A stretch of DNA of 44,625 nt from Hathewaya limosa (lineage in GTDB: Bacteria; Bacillota; Clostridia; Clostridiales; Clostridiaceae). Of this stretch, positions 25,147-34,780 are shown piece after piece. The DNA lies in NCBI RefSeq assembly GCF_030815255.1, contig NZ_JAUSWN010000026.1, forward strand, positions 1 through 44,625, written 5' to 3'. The position numbers were made by a program, and so were the translations under genes. Position 1 is the first letter of the stretch. Every line of letters starts with the position of its first letter. A model generated the notes under the pieces. The model saw only the letters and a program-made list of their open reading frames with translations, did no database searches and had not been told where the DNA came from.

Positions 25147-27981
25147 TTATAACATCTTTTTTAAGTATTGTCCTGTATAAGAATTTTTGTTACTAGCTAT
25201 AATTTCCGGTGTACCCGAACATAAAATAGTGCCCCCCTTTTCTCCACCTTCTGGACCTAGATCAATAAGATAGTCAGCTGATTTTATCACATCTAAATTA
25301 TGTTCTATTACTACAATAGAGTTTCCATTATCAACTAATCTCTGTAAAATCTGAACTAACCTACTTACATCATCTATATGTAAACCTGTTGTCGGTTCAT
25401 CAAGAATATATAATGTCTTACCCGTACTTCTTTTTGATAATTCATACGCTAACTTAATTCTTTGTGCTTCTCCTCCAGATAATTGAGTTGAAGGTTGGCC
25501 TAGTCTTATATATCCCAATCCTACATCATTTAAAGTTTCAAGTTTATTTTTAATCCTTGGTATATTTTCAAAAAACTCTAAAGCTTCTTCTACTGTCATA
25601 TTTAAAACTTCATCTATATTTTTCCCCTTATACTTAACTTCTAGGGTTTCCCTATTATATCTTTTTCCTTTACATACCTCACAGGGAACATATACATCAG
25701 ATAAAAATTGCATTTCAATTTTTATTATTCCATCTCCACTGCAAGCCTCACATCTACCACCTTTTACATTAAAACTAAATCTTCCTGGTTTATATCCTCT
25801 CATTTTAGCTTCAGCGGTTGTTGCAAATAATTCTCTTATAACATCAAATACTCCTGTGTATGTTGCTGGATTTGATCTTGGAGTTCTACCTATAGGACTT
25901 TGATCTATATTTATTATTTTATCTATATTTTCATAACCTATAATTTCTCTATGAACTCCTGGTATCTTTTTAGAACTTCCTATCTTTTTAACAAGTCCTT
26001 TGTAAAGTATTTCATTTACCAACGTACTTTTACCAGAGCCTGAAACACCTGTTACACAAGTAAATACACCTAGTGGTATATCTACATCAATATTTTTTAA
26101 ATTATTTTCTTTAGCTCCAATAATTTTAATCTTTTTATCACTTACTTTTCGACGTTCTTTAGGTACTGGGATAAATTTTTCTCCTCTTAAATATTGTCCT
26201 GTGATTGATTCTTTACAGTTCTTAATATCATCCAAACTACCAGTTGCAACTACTTTTCCACCATGCTCTCCTGCTTTTGGTCCTATATCAACTATAAAAT
26301 CTGACTCTTTAATTGTATCTTCATCATGTTCTACAACAATTAATGTATTTCCTAAATCACGTAAATGTTTTAAAGTCTCAATTAGTCTATCATTATCCCT
26401 TTGATGTAAACCTATACTTGGTTCATCTAATATATATAAAACTCCAACTAAACTTGAACCTATTTGAGTTGCTAATCTTATTCTTTGAGCTTCTCCACCT
26501 GATAATGTTCCTGCAGATCTTGCTAGGTCTAAATAATCTAATCCTACATTAATTAAGAACTCTAGTCTACTTTTAATTTCTTTAAGGATTTGGCTAGCAA
26601 TTATAGTATCTTTTTCACTTAACTCTAAACTATTTAAAAAATTTAATTCTTCTCTTATAGACATTATACAAAATTCATTTATATTTTTTTCTCCAACAGT
26701 AATAGAAAGAGCTTCTTTATTTAGCCTAGCTCCTTTACATTTAGGACAAAAAGCATCTTTCATAAATCCTTCTATCTCTTTTTTTATGTAATCAGAATTA
26801 GTTTCCAAATATCTTCTTTTTAGTCCATTTATTATTCCCTCATATTTATGGTTATAAATTGCTGTTCTGAATTCTTTTACATACTCTACTTTTAACCTAC
26901 CTTCACTTTCATCCATACCATATAAAAGAATATGAATGATATTATCTGGTAAATCTTGTATAGGAGTTTCTAATGAAAACTTATACCTTTCTGAAAGAGC
27001 CTTTAAAACAGCCAATCTCCATGAATCCTCTTTTAAACTTCCTTCTCCAAAAGTAGCTATTGCTCCATCCATTATACTTTTACTTCTATCCGGTAAAATT
27101 AACTCCTCATCTATTTCCATTAAAGTACCTAGTCCATCACATTTATCACATTTTCCAAAAGGTGAATTAAATGAAAATAACCTTGGTGCTATTTCTCCTA
27201 TACTAACCCCACATTCGGCACAAGAAAAATTTTCACTAAATAAAATATCTTCTTCATCTATGATATTTATAATAGCAAGACCTTCACTTAATTTTAAGGC
27301 CGTTTCAAGAGAATCTGTAATCCTTCCCTCTACACCTTCTTTAATTTTTATTCTATCTATTACTATTTCAATATTATGTTTTTTATTCTTCTCAAGGTTA
27401 AATTCTTCTGTTTCTGTAACATCATATACTTCTCCATCAATTCTAGCCCTTACATATCCATTCTTTTTTATATTCTCAATAACTTTTTTATGTTCACCTT
27501 TTCTACCTCGTATAACAGGAGCTAAAATTTGAAGTTTCGTACCTTGTGATAAATTCAGTACTTTATCCACCATAGTATCTATACTTTGCTTAGAAATTTC
27601 CTTTCCACACTTTGGGCAATGTGCTTTTCCAACCCTTGCATATAATAACCTTAAATAATCATATATTTCAGTAACTGTTCCTACTGTAGAACGTGGATTT
27701 CTACTTGTAGTTTTTTGATCTATAGAAATAGCAGGGGATAGTCCTTCTATATAGTCAACTTCTGGTTTATTCATTTGACCTAAAAATTGTCTTGCATATG
27801 CTGATAATGATTCAACATATCTTCTTTGTCCCTCTGCATAAATAGTATCGAAGGCTAATGAGGACTTTCCTGATCCTGATAATCCAGTAAAAAGAACTAA
27901 TTTATCTCTAGGAATTTCTAAATCTACATTTTTTAAATTATGTACCTTAGCACCTTTTATAATAATTTTATCTTTCACCAT
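25147..27981 (-). CDS. uvrA: Excinuclease ABC subunit A
   Basis: UvrA is the ATP-dependent damage-recognition dimer of nucleotide excision repair. The 944 residues contain two ABC ATPase modules: Walker A GLSGSGKSSLAFDT near residue 33 and GVSGSGKSTLVNE near 643, with signatures LSGGEAQRIRLA and LSGGEAQRIKLA in the two halves. Zinc-binding cysteine pairs appear in CPKCGKEI, CAECGVSIG with CDKCDG, and CEACSGDG with CEVCKGKRYN. The ATG at 27981 follows GGAGGGA. It is 23 nt downstream of uvrB, in the usual uvrB-uvrA operon. Confidence 0.98.
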   Translation of the reverse strand: MVKDKIIIKGAKVHNLKNVDLEIPRDKLVLFTGLSGSGKSSLAFDTIYAEGQRRYVESLSAYARQFLGQMNKPEVDYIEGLSPAISIDQKTTSRNPRSTVGTVTEIYDYLRLLYARVGKAHCPKCGKEISKQSIDTMVDKVLNLSQGTKLQILAPVIRGRKGEHKKVIENIKKNGYVRARIDGEVYDVTETEEFNLEKNKKHNIEIVIDRIKIKEGVEGRITDSLETALKLSEGLAIINIIDEEDILFSENFSCAECGVSIGEIAPRLFSFNSPFGKCDKCDGLGTLMEIDEELILPDRSKSIMDGAIATFGEGSLKEDSWRLAVLKALSERYKFSLETPIQDLPDNIIHILLYGMDESEGRLKVEYVKEFRTAIYNHKYEGIINGLKRRYLETNSDYIKKEIEGFMKDAFCPKCKGARLNKEALSITVGEKNINEFCIMSIREELNFLNSLELSEKDTIIASQILKEIKSRLEFLINVGLDYLDLARSAGTLSGGEAQRIRLATQIGSSLVGVLYILDEPSIGLHQRDNDRLIETLKHLRDLGNTLIVVEHDEDTIKESDFIVDIGPKAGEHGGKVVATGSLDDIKNCKESITGQYLRGEKFIPVPKERRKVSDKKIKIIGAKENNLKNIDVDIPLGVFTCVTGVSGSGKSTLVNEILYKGLVKKIGSSKKIPGVHREIIGYENIDKIINIDQSPIGRTPRSNPATYTGVFDVIRELFATTAEAKMRGYKPGRFSFNVKGGRCEACSGDGIIKIEMQFLSDVYVPCEVCKGKRYNRETLEVKYKGKNIDEVLNMTVEEALEFFENIPRIKNKLETLNDVGLGYIRLGQPSTQLSGGEAQRIKLAYELSKRSTGKTLYILDEPTTGLHIDDVSRLVQILQRLVDNGNSIVVIEHNLDVIKSADYLIDLGPEGGEKGGTILCSGTPEIIASNKNSYTGQYLKKML

Positions 27982-28004
27982 AATCCCTCCTTTGTTACCT
28001 ATAA

Positions 28005-29978
28005 TTATTTTATTTTTTTCCTTAATGTAGAAATTATATCTCTCAGTTCTGCAGCCCTCTCAAATTGTAAATCTTTTGCTGCTTGTTTCATTTCTTTTTC
28101 ATAAGCTCCTATTAACTTAAATATATCGTCTTCATTTCCTTCCATATCTATGCGCGAAATGTTATATTCCTCTATTTCCTCAGCCACTTCTGTAGCCTCT
28201 ATAACATCTCTAATATCTTTGTATATTGTGGTTGGAACTATTCCATGTTCCTCATTATATTCCATTTGAATTTTTCTTCTTCTTTCAGTTTCTGTAATAG
28301 CAGAATTCATTGCTTTAGTAATTTTATCAGCATACATAATAACCTTACTTTCAGAATTTCTAGCCGCCCTTCCTATGGTTTGTATTAATGAAGTTTCAGA
28401 TCTTAAAAACCCTTCTTTGTCTGCATCTAGAATAGCTACTAAAGCTACCTCTGGTATATCTAGTCCCTCTCTTAATAAGTTTATACCAACCAATACATCT
28501 ACCTTTCCTAACCTAAGTTCTTGAATAATTTTCATTCTATCTATTGTTTTTACTTCTGAATGTAAATATGTAGTCTTAATTCCAAGCTCCTTTAAGTACT
28601 TAGTTAGATCTTCTGACATTTTTTTCGTTAATGTAGTAATTAAGATTCTGTGATTATCTTTTATATTATCCTGTATTCTTTCATATAAGTCATCCATCTG
28701 ACCTTTAGTTGGTCTTACTATAATTTCAGGATCCAAAAGTCCTGTTGGTCTTATTATTTGTTCTGCAATATTTTCACTATGTTGTTTTTCATAATCAGAA
28801 GGTGTTGCACTTACAAACACAGTTTGATTTAACTTTTTTTCAAATTCCTCAAACTTTAAAGGTCTATTATCATAAGCACAAGGAAGTCTAAATCCATATT
28901 CCACAAGATTCTTCTTTCTGGAATAATCGCCCCCATACATTGCTCTTAATTGAGGTATAGTAACATGACTTTCATCTATAAAAAGCAAAAAATCTTTAGG
29001 AAAATAATCTAATAATGTATTTGGTGGAGTGCCTGGTGCCCTGCCATCTAACACTCTGGAATAATTTTCTATCCCACTACAATATCCCATTTCCATAATC
29101 ATTTCTATATCAAAATTCGTTCTTTGTTTTAATCTTTGAGCCTCTAATAACTTATCCTCTTTTTTTAATTCTTTTAATCTTTCTTCTAACTCTTTATCTA
29201 TAACTTTTATTGCATTTGATAATCTATTTTCTGAGGTTGCAAAGTGAGATGCCGGAAAGATAGATACATGTTTTCTCTTACCCGTAATCTTTCCTGTTAA
29301 AACATCAAACTCACAAATTCTGTCAATCTCATCTCCAAAAAATTCTAATCTTATGCCGGTATTAGTAGATGATGCAGGAAATATATCTAATACATCTCCT
29401 CTTACTCTAAAAGTTCCTCTAACAAAGTTAACATCATTTCTTTCATATTGAATACTAACTAACTTTTTCATTACTTCATTTCTTTCAATTTCCATACCTT
29501 CTCTTAAAGATACCGTTAACTTTTTATATTCTTCCGGATTACCAAGTCCATAAATACATGATACAGATGCAACAACAATAACATCTTTTCTCTCTAAAAG
29601 AGATGATGTAGCAGAATGTCTTAGCTTATCAATTTCATCATTTATAGAAGCATCCTTTTCTATAAACGTATCTGTTTGAGGAACGTAAGCCTCTGGCTGA
29701 TAATAATCATAATAAGAAACAAAATATTCTACAGCATTTTCCGGAAAAAATTCTCTAAACTCAGAGCAAAGCTGAGCCGCTAAAGTTTTATTATGTGCTA
29801 ATATTAATGTGGGTTTTTGAACCTTTTCAATAATATTTGCCATAGTAAATGTTTTGCCTGACCCGGTAACTCCAAGCAAAGTTTGAAAAGATTTATTACC
29901 TATAATTTCTTTTGCAATAGACTCTATGGCTTGTGGTTGATCTCCTGTAGGTTTAAACTTAGAATGAATTTTAAACAT
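28005..29978 (-). CDS. uvrB: Excinuclease ABC subunit B
   Basis: UvrB is the damage-verifying, helicase-like component that UvrA loads on DNA and that recruits UvrC. The 657 residues show Walker A GVTGSGKTFTMAN (about 38-50), the beta-hairpin SYYDYYQPEAYVP (about 88-100), the DESH box of motif II (about 337-340), helicase motifs V and VI (GINLLREGLDIPEV and QTIGRAARN), and a C-terminal UVR domain that contacts UvrC (EKEMKQAAKDLQFERAAELRD, split here near 628-648). Second last in the ftsE-ftsX-ctp-minJ-uvrB-uvrA order. Confidence 0.98.
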   Translation of the reverse strand: MFKIHSKFKPTGDQPQAIESIAKEIIGNKSFQTLLGVTGSGKTFTMANIIEKVQKPTLILAHNKTLAAQLCSEFREFFPENAVEYFVSYYDYYQPEAYVPQTDTFIEKDASINDEIDKLRHSATSSLLERKDVIVVASVSCIYGLGNPEEYKKLTVSLREGMEIERNEVMKKLVSIQYERNDVNFVRGTFRVRGDVLDIFPASSTNTGIRLEFFGDEIDRICEFDVLTGKITGKRKHVSIFPASHFATSENRLSNAIKVIDKELEERLKELKKEDKLLEAQRLKQRTNFDIEMIMEMGYCSGIENYSRVLDGRAPGTPPNTLLDYFPKDFLLFIDESHVTIPQLRAMYGGDYSRKKNLVEYGFRLPCAYDNRPLKFEEFEKKLNQTVFVSATPSDYEKQHSENIAEQIIRPTGLLDPEIIVRPTKGQMDDLYERIQDNIKDNHRILITTLTKKMSEDLTKYLKELGIKTTYLHSEVKTIDRMKIIQELRLGKVDVLVGINLLREGLDIPEVALVAILDADKEGFLRSETSLIQTIGRAARNSESKVIMYADKITKAMNSAITETERRRKIQMEYNEEHGIVPTTIYKDIRDVIEATEVAEEIEEYNISRIDMEGNEDDIFKLIGAYEKEMKQAAKDLQFERAAELRDIISTLRKKIK

Positions 29979-30008
29979 ATTATCACATCCTCTAAAAACA
30001 ACAGTTAA

Positions 30009-31319
30009 TTACTTATCCTCTTCACTATCTTTATTTTTTATTTTTTCTAATACATCTTGAAAACTCTGTCCACTAGAATTAATTTTTATTACCTCATGAT
30101 CATTTGTTAGATTTTTAGGAACAAAAACTATTCCTAACTTTTTGGTATTATTTAATCTATTATAAGATAATTCCTTAATTTCTCCTGTGTGCTTTTTTAC
30201 CTTTAACCAAAGGAAATTTTGTAACTCTCTTAAATGTTCAAATATTTCTTTTTCGCTATTTATAATTGTATTATTTACTGAAACTAAAAGATCTCCACTT
30301 TCAATTCCCATTTCTTTTGCTGGAGAATTAGGTGCAACCTCTAAAACCATTAATCCTTCTTCTGAACTTATATATTTAGGCTTTGATTTCAATTCTATAT
30401 ACGTATCTAAATATAACATTCCTTCATGTAATATTGGTGTAAGTAATATTGCTATAATTTTAAAGATATATTGTAAATGAGCTAGTTGTGCTATAAAGCA
30501 AATGACTACTCCATAAATTAATATTAAACATCCCGATAATAAACTTTTTCCTTTTTTACTCTTAGTAAAAGTTATATTATTATAGCCAACTACAGCATAA
30601 AAAGGCATAAAAATTAAAATAGATGCCTTAAGTATTTCTGGGGTAAGTCCGGCATTTATTAATGGCCACCAAGAAGGTTCTGCTACACTTTCGCCTCCAG
30701 TAATTACACTTTTAGAAAAAATAAGCATAAGCGCTATTGGAACCGACCAATATCTACTTAAAGCAAAGCCACCCATTATTTTATTTTGTTGATTTGTAAA
30801 GACTGGGACAGCTCCTCTACTACCATCTATCATAACTAATAATCCTTCAACTATATGCATGACCCCTATTAAGGTTATTAATGACACTATATTTAAAGTT
30901 GGAATTGTTACTCCACTTAGACTAGTAAGGTTTAAATCATTTTTTAGAAAATTTAATATTAAAACTAAAATTGCTAAAATAGCACCTGAATAAGAAAAAC
31001 AAATTAACTTAGGCTTTATAAACATCAATATTATAGAAAATAAAAATAACATATATATAACTGATGTATCTGGAAATGCAATTCCTAAATAGCTTAATAT
31101 AAAACTGCCTATTATACCTCCTAAAAGTCCTATTACGATTTGTGAAAATGTAAGTTCTAGAGATGAATTTATACTTTCTCCTATAATCATTTTCTGCATA
31201 AATACAGTTTTTCTATTTTTTCTATAAAAATTTAATCCTATAAGAAAAAGTAATATCAAAAAATATGGATCTGTTATAGCATGCGCTATACCTTGAAGAG
31301 CATAAAAACCTATTTTCAT
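30009..31319 (-). CDS. MinJ-like polytopic membrane protein with C-terminal PDZ domain
   Basis: The 436-residue protein has about eight hydrophobic segments in the first 300 residues, then a PDZ domain (about 310-395; SSEEGLMVLEVAPNSPAKEM and ESGDLLVSVNN). Size, architecture and position between a Ctp protease and uvrB match B. subtilis MinJ (YvjD), which links DivIVA to MinD to place the division septum. Orthology is inferred mainly from this synteny and domain order, and function in a Clostridium may differ. The gene ends 30 nt before uvrB. Confidence 0.8.
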   Translation of the reverse strand: MKIGFYALQGIAHAITDPYFLILLFLIGLNFYRKNRKTVFMQKMIIGESINSSLELTFSQIVIGLLGGIIGSFILSYLGIAFPDTSVIYMLFLFSIILMFIKPKLICFSYSGAILAILVLILNFLKNDLNLTSLSGVTIPTLNIVSLITLIGVMHIVEGLLVMIDGSRGAVPVFTNQQNKIMGGFALSRYWSVPIALMLIFSKSVITGGESVAEPSWWPLINAGLTPEILKASILIFMPFYAVVGYNNITFTKSKKGKSLLSGCLILIYGVVICFIAQLAHLQYIFKIIAILLTPILHEGMLYLDTYIELKSKPKYISSEEGLMVLEVAPNSPAKEMGIESGDLLVSVNNTIINSEKEIFEHLRELQNFLWLKVKKHTGEIKELSYNRLNNTKKLGIVFVPKNLTNDHEVIKINSSGQSFQDVLEKIKNKDSEEDK

Positions 31320-31358
31320 TTAAATTTCTCCCTTTAAAATACTTAAACTTTAACAACA

Positions 31359-31392
31359 ATTAAGTATCTGCAATAAATAGCAGATACTTAAT
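31359..31392. terminator. Stem-loop after the Ctp protease gene
   Basis: A perfect 13-bp stem (31359-31371 with 31380-31392) has an 8-nt loop, 16 nt past the ctp stop. The T content after the stem is weak, so it may only attenuate transcription into the minJ-like and uvr genes. Confidence 0.55.
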
Positions 31393-31407
31393 CATATTAT
31401 AAAATTT

Positions 31408-32787
31408 TTATTTAATTTTTCCCTTAATTACTTCTAAAGCCTTTTTAAATTGAGGATCCGTATTTCTATTATAAGGTTTTTGTTTTAATTCCTCTGGATA
31501 TTCTACTTTAACATCTGGTTGTATACCCTTTTTATCTATATTTTCTCCCTTAGGTGTAAAATAATAAGATATTGTAACTTTTAAAGCTGTTCCGTCCCCT
31601 AATCCAAAAATTCCTTTATCTAAAATAGTTTGAACTTTTCCTTTTCCAAAAGTCTTAGTTCCTATTAATGTTCCTTTTTTATGGTCTCTAACCGCCGCCG
31701 ATAAAATTTCTGATGCACTTGCTGTACCTTCATCTACTAAAATCACCAATGGTAAATCTTGTGCTAATCCACCTATAGACTTATATTCTTCTTTATTTTT
31801 GTTTTTATCTTCTGTATAAACTATAGTTTCTCCCTTTGGGATAAAATTAGATGTTATTTTTATGCATTGAGTTACAAGTCCACCAGGATTACCTCTTAAA
31901 TCTAAAATTAATCCTTTAATATTTTTATCCTTTAGATTTTTAAGTTCTGCTATGAAGCTATCTCCAGTATTTTCATCAAACATAGACATTCTCATATATC
32001 CTATATTATTATCTATAACTTCACTTTTTACAGTAATCATTTTAATTTCTGCAGTAACTAATTCTACATCAAATTTTCCTTTATCTTTTCTTTCTAAAGT
32101 CAAGTGAACCTTTTCCCCCTCTTTACCCTTCATTTTTGCAATCGCTTTATCTAAGGTTTGTGGAGTAACATTTAAATCATTTACCTTAAGTAAAATATCC
32201 CCTGGTAATATCCCTGCTTTATCTGCAGGTGATTTTTCAAAAGGTGATATTATGACTACCTTATTATCCATTGTAACACCTATTTGAATACCAACACCTA
32301 CATATTTCCCACCTGTTTCAGTATTCCATTTTTCATATTCCTTCTTGTCAAAATAAGTTGTATATGGATCTCCAATAGCCGATGTCATGCCCTTTATAGC
32401 ACCATCTACTAACTTATCTTTTTTATATCCATTCACATAATATCTATCTATATCACCTTTTACAGCAAAAAGCTTTTTAAAATATTCTATATCACTAAAA
32501 GGCACTTTTGTAACCACTTTTGAATAAACCCTCGGAGCTATGTAAGCGGTGGCAGTATTAGTAGCTACCAGTAATGCAATAATTAAAGCTACACCTTTTT
32601 TACTTCTTTTAGGTCTTTTATCCACATTTTCTTGTGATACTTTAATATCTTTATTTTGTTCTACTTCTGGTTCTATATTTTTATTATTTGACTGTTCAGT
32701 AAATTTATTTTTTTCATTATCATCCATATTTTTTTCATTGTTATTAATTTCTTCATTACTCATTTTTTTCCCTCTTTTCCTAAACAC
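31408..32787 (-). CDS. S41 family carboxyl-terminal processing protease (CtpA/CtpB)
   Basis: A membrane-anchored serine protease of 459 residues. A charged Asn/Glu/Lys-rich cytoplasmic tail (about residues 1-65) precedes one membrane helix (about 66-84). A PDZ domain follows (about 145-225; ISPFEKSPADKAGILPGDIL), then the S41 core with LDLRGNPGGL (about 295-304) and the catalytic serine in DEGTASASEILSAA, with the lysine in KTFGKGKVQT. In B. subtilis CtpB, from the same locus, activates SpoIVFB signalling by cutting SpoIVFA during sporulation; a similar role here is inferred. The plus-strand T run upstream is part of the ftsX terminator. Confidence 0.93.
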   Translation of the reverse strand: MFRKRGKKMSNEEINNNEKNMDDNEKNKFTEQSNNKNIEPEVEQNKDIKVSQENVDKRPKRSKKGVALIIALLVATNTATAYIAPRVYSKVVTKVPFSDIEYFKKLFAVKGDIDRYYVNGYKKDKLVDGAIKGMTSAIGDPYTTYFDKKEYEKWNTETGGKYVGVGIQIGVTMDNKVVIISPFEKSPADKAGILPGDILLKVNDLNVTPQTLDKAIAKMKGKEGEKVHLTLERKDKGKFDVELVTAEIKMITVKSEVIDNNIGYMRMSMFDENTGDSFIAELKNLKDKNIKGLILDLRGNPGGLVTQCIKITSNFIPKGETIVYTEDKNKNKEEYKSIGGLAQDLPLVILVDEGTASASEILSAAVRDHKKGTLIGTKTFGKGKVQTILDKGIFGLGDGTALKVTISYYFTPKGENIDKKGIQPDVKVEYPEELKQKPYNRNTDPQFKKALEVIKGKIK

Positions 32788-32805
32788 AAATAAAATTAAC
32801 CCTTT

Positions 32806-32836
32806 AAAAAACAGATGGAGAATATAACCCCATCTG
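32806..32836 (-). terminator. Intrinsic terminator after ftsX
   Basis: On the minus strand CAGATGG pairs with CCATCTG (32836-32830 with 32818-32812) and six T residues follow. It separates ftsEX from the ctp gene. Confidence 0.75.
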
Positions 32837-32911
32837 ATTTATCTCTTAGTATTTATTATTACTAAAATCCTTAAAGTTTAATCACCTATTTTAAAATACT
32901 TAACAGTTATT

Positions 32912-33802
32912 TTAAACTTTTAAATATTTTCTTACTGAAATTATACTTCCTATAGCTCCAATTATAGCTCCAGCAATTATAAATTTCCATGTCATTCCTA
33001 CTAGGACATATGTTGGACTTATTAATTTAACAAACATATTGTTCATAAGCCTTGAATACACGAAAATTTTATATACATAATATAAAATTCCTGATGCAAA
33101 TACACTTCCTATAAACCCTATGAACATACCTTCTAATATAAATGGCCATCTAATAAACCAGTCTGTAGCCCCTACAAATTTCATTATCCCTATTTCTCTT
33201 CTTCTTGAAAAAACAGCTAATTTAATTGTATTTCCTATTAGGAATATAGAAACTATAACTAGGATTATAAACATAACCATACCAACTAATCTTAAGGCAT
33301 CAGTATATCGTTGAATTTTACTAGCAATATCTCTTACATCTCTTATCTCTTGTATACCTTCCATACCTTTAACTTTATCAACTACTTGGGTAATATATTC
33401 TGGTTTATCAACGGTAACGACAAATGCCATTGGGAATGGATTACTTTCTTCTAATCCTCTTACCATTTCTTCCCCTTCACCACCAAACCTCTTTTTAGCA
33501 TTTTCTAGGGCCGCCGCTTTATCTTCAAATTCTATATTTTTAATTCCTTGAACAGAACTAAGTTTAACTTTAATAGCCTCTAATTGAGGTTGAGTTATTT
33601 CATCTTTTAAATATATATCAGCTTGTAAATTAGAGCCTAATTGATCCACTAGAGTATCTACACTTATGGCAGACAATAAGAATACTCCAAAAATAAACAA
33701 TGTAGCCATTACTGTTGCAATAGAAGCTATACTTAACGTTCTATTTCTTTTTAAACTTTTTAATGATTCAGCAACAAAATATTTTATTGTACTAGTCCTC
33801 AT
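32912..33802 (-). CDS. ftsX: Cell division protein FtsX
   Basis: FtsX is the permease-like partner of FtsE; together they activate cell-wall hydrolases (CwlO in B. subtilis) across the membrane. The 296 residues, equal to the B. subtilis protein, show a cytoplasmic start, a first membrane helix near 25-46, an external loop to about 170, and three further helices (near 178-200, 225-250 and 270-290). The longer frame opens at 33841 inside ftsE; the ATG at 33802 is preferred because AAAGGTAG lies about 9 nt upstream and the length then fits. It overlaps ftsE by 11 nt. Confidence 0.94.
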   Translation of the reverse strand: MRTSTIKYFVAESLKSLKRNRTLSIASIATVMATLFIFGVFLLSAISVDTLVDQLGSNLQADIYLKDEITQPQLEAIKVKLSSVQGIKNIEFEDKAAALENAKKRFGGEGEEMVRGLEESNPFPMAFVVTVDKPEYITQVVDKVKGMEGIQEIRDVRDIASKIQRYTDALRLVGMVMFIILVIVSIFLIGNTIKLAVFSRRREIGIMKFVGATDWFIRWPFILEGMFIGFIGSVFASGILYYVYKIFVYSRLMNNMFVKLISPTYVLVGMTWKFIIAGAIIGAIGSIISVRKYLKV

Positions 33803-34478
33803 AGTTATATCTACCTTTCTCTTCATCTCTTGCCAGAACACCTTTTTCTATAGCTATAACCCTTTTTTTCATTTGGTTAACTATATCTTTAGCATGAGTT
33901 ACCATTAGAATAGTAGTTCCAGCTCTATTAATATCATTTAAAATCTCCATAATCTCTAAAGCAGTTTCTGGATCCAGGTTACCAGTTGGCTCATCTGCGA
34001 TTAATAAACTAGGATTATTAACTATAGCTCTAGCAATAGATACTCTTTGTTGTTCTCCTCCAGATAATTCTCCTGGTAAGGCTTTATACTTCTTAGATAA
34101 TCCTACCATCGAAAGTACAACTGGTACTTTTCTTTTTATTTCTTTTGAAGAACATCCTGTAACCCTCATAGCAAATGCAACATTTTCATATACATTTAAT
34201 GTTGGAATTAACCTAAAATCTTGGAAAACTACGCCTATTTTTCTTCTGTAATAAGGTATCTTATTACGTGGAATTTGAGTTACATCTTCATTTGCAACAA
34301 TTAATCTACCTGATGTAGGTTTTATTTCTTTTAGTAACAGTTTTATAAATGTAGACTTTCCTGCTCCACTAGGCCCTACTAAGAATACGAATTCACCCTT
34401 TTCAATTCTTAAATTTATATTAGATAAAGCTGTTACATTATTGTCATAAATTTTCGATACATTTTTAAACTCTATCAT
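33792..34478 (-). CDS. ftsE: Cell division ATP-binding protein FtsE
   Basis: FtsE is a cytoplasmic ABC ATPase that powers FtsX. The 228 residues carry Walker A GPSGAGKSTFIKLLL (about 35-49), a Q-loop in VFQDFRLIPTLNVYEN, the signature LSGGEQQRVSIARAI (about 137-151) and Walker B LLIADEPTGNLD (about 157-168). The longer frame opens at 34547 with a tyrosine-rich leader that is unlikely to be protein; AGGAGA (34490-34485) is placed for the ATG at 34478. First gene of the ftsE-ftsX pair, with no gene in the 302 nt upstream. Confidence 0.96.
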   Translation of the reverse strand: MIEFKNVSKIYDNNVTALSNINLRIEKGEFVFLVGPSGAGKSTFIKLLLKEIKPTSGRLIVANEDVTQIPRNKIPYYRRKIGVVFQDFRLIPTLNVYENVAFAMRVTGCSSKEIKRKVPVVLSMVGLSKKYKALPGELSGGEQQRVSIARAIVNNPSLLIADEPTGNLDPETALEIMEILNDINRAGTTILMVTHAKDIVNQMKKRVIAIEKGVLARDEEKGRYNYED

Positions 34479-34780
34479 ATGTATTCTCCTCATTTTATTT
34501 TTTACTACTTTTTTATAGTAATAATAATATTTTGTGATAAAAAACATTATTATTTATGTTATTTATAATTTTTATTCCACAATTTGCATTCTAAAAATAA
34601 ACATATTTTTAAGTAATAAAACAAACTACATTACTCTTTTTATTATAACATAATACTTTATTATAGATAATTAAATTTATTAAAATTTTAATAATAAAAT
34701 AACATATTATCTAATATATTTAAAGCTCTAATCTTCTATATAAAAATATAGTCAAGAATTAGAGCTTTTTTATGTTTATG
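34479..34780. other. 302-nt intergenic region upstream of ftsE
   Basis: AT-rich. It should hold the ftsE promoter (not confidently placed) and holds the terminator of the small membrane protein gene at 34722-34771. No open frame or RNA gene was recognised. Confidence 0.5.
34722..34771. terminator. Stem-loop terminator after the 133-residue membrane protein gene
   Basis: AAAGCTCTAAT (34722-34732) pairs with ATTAGAGCTTT (34758-34768), enclosing a second small hairpin (CTATAT/ATATAG). The T run is stronger on the plus strand; on the minus strand it still follows the gene ending at 34781. Confidence 0.65.

Noticed and set aside
26936..27532. 198-codon plus-strand frame opposite uvrA
   Set aside because: It lies wholly antisense to highly conserved uvrA codons; the serine-rich, low-complexity product is typical of an antisense shadow.
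34479..34547. N-terminal extension of FtsE rich in tyrosine and lysine
   Set aside because: A good ribosome site is placed for the ATG at 34478, and the shorter protein matches the usual FtsE length.
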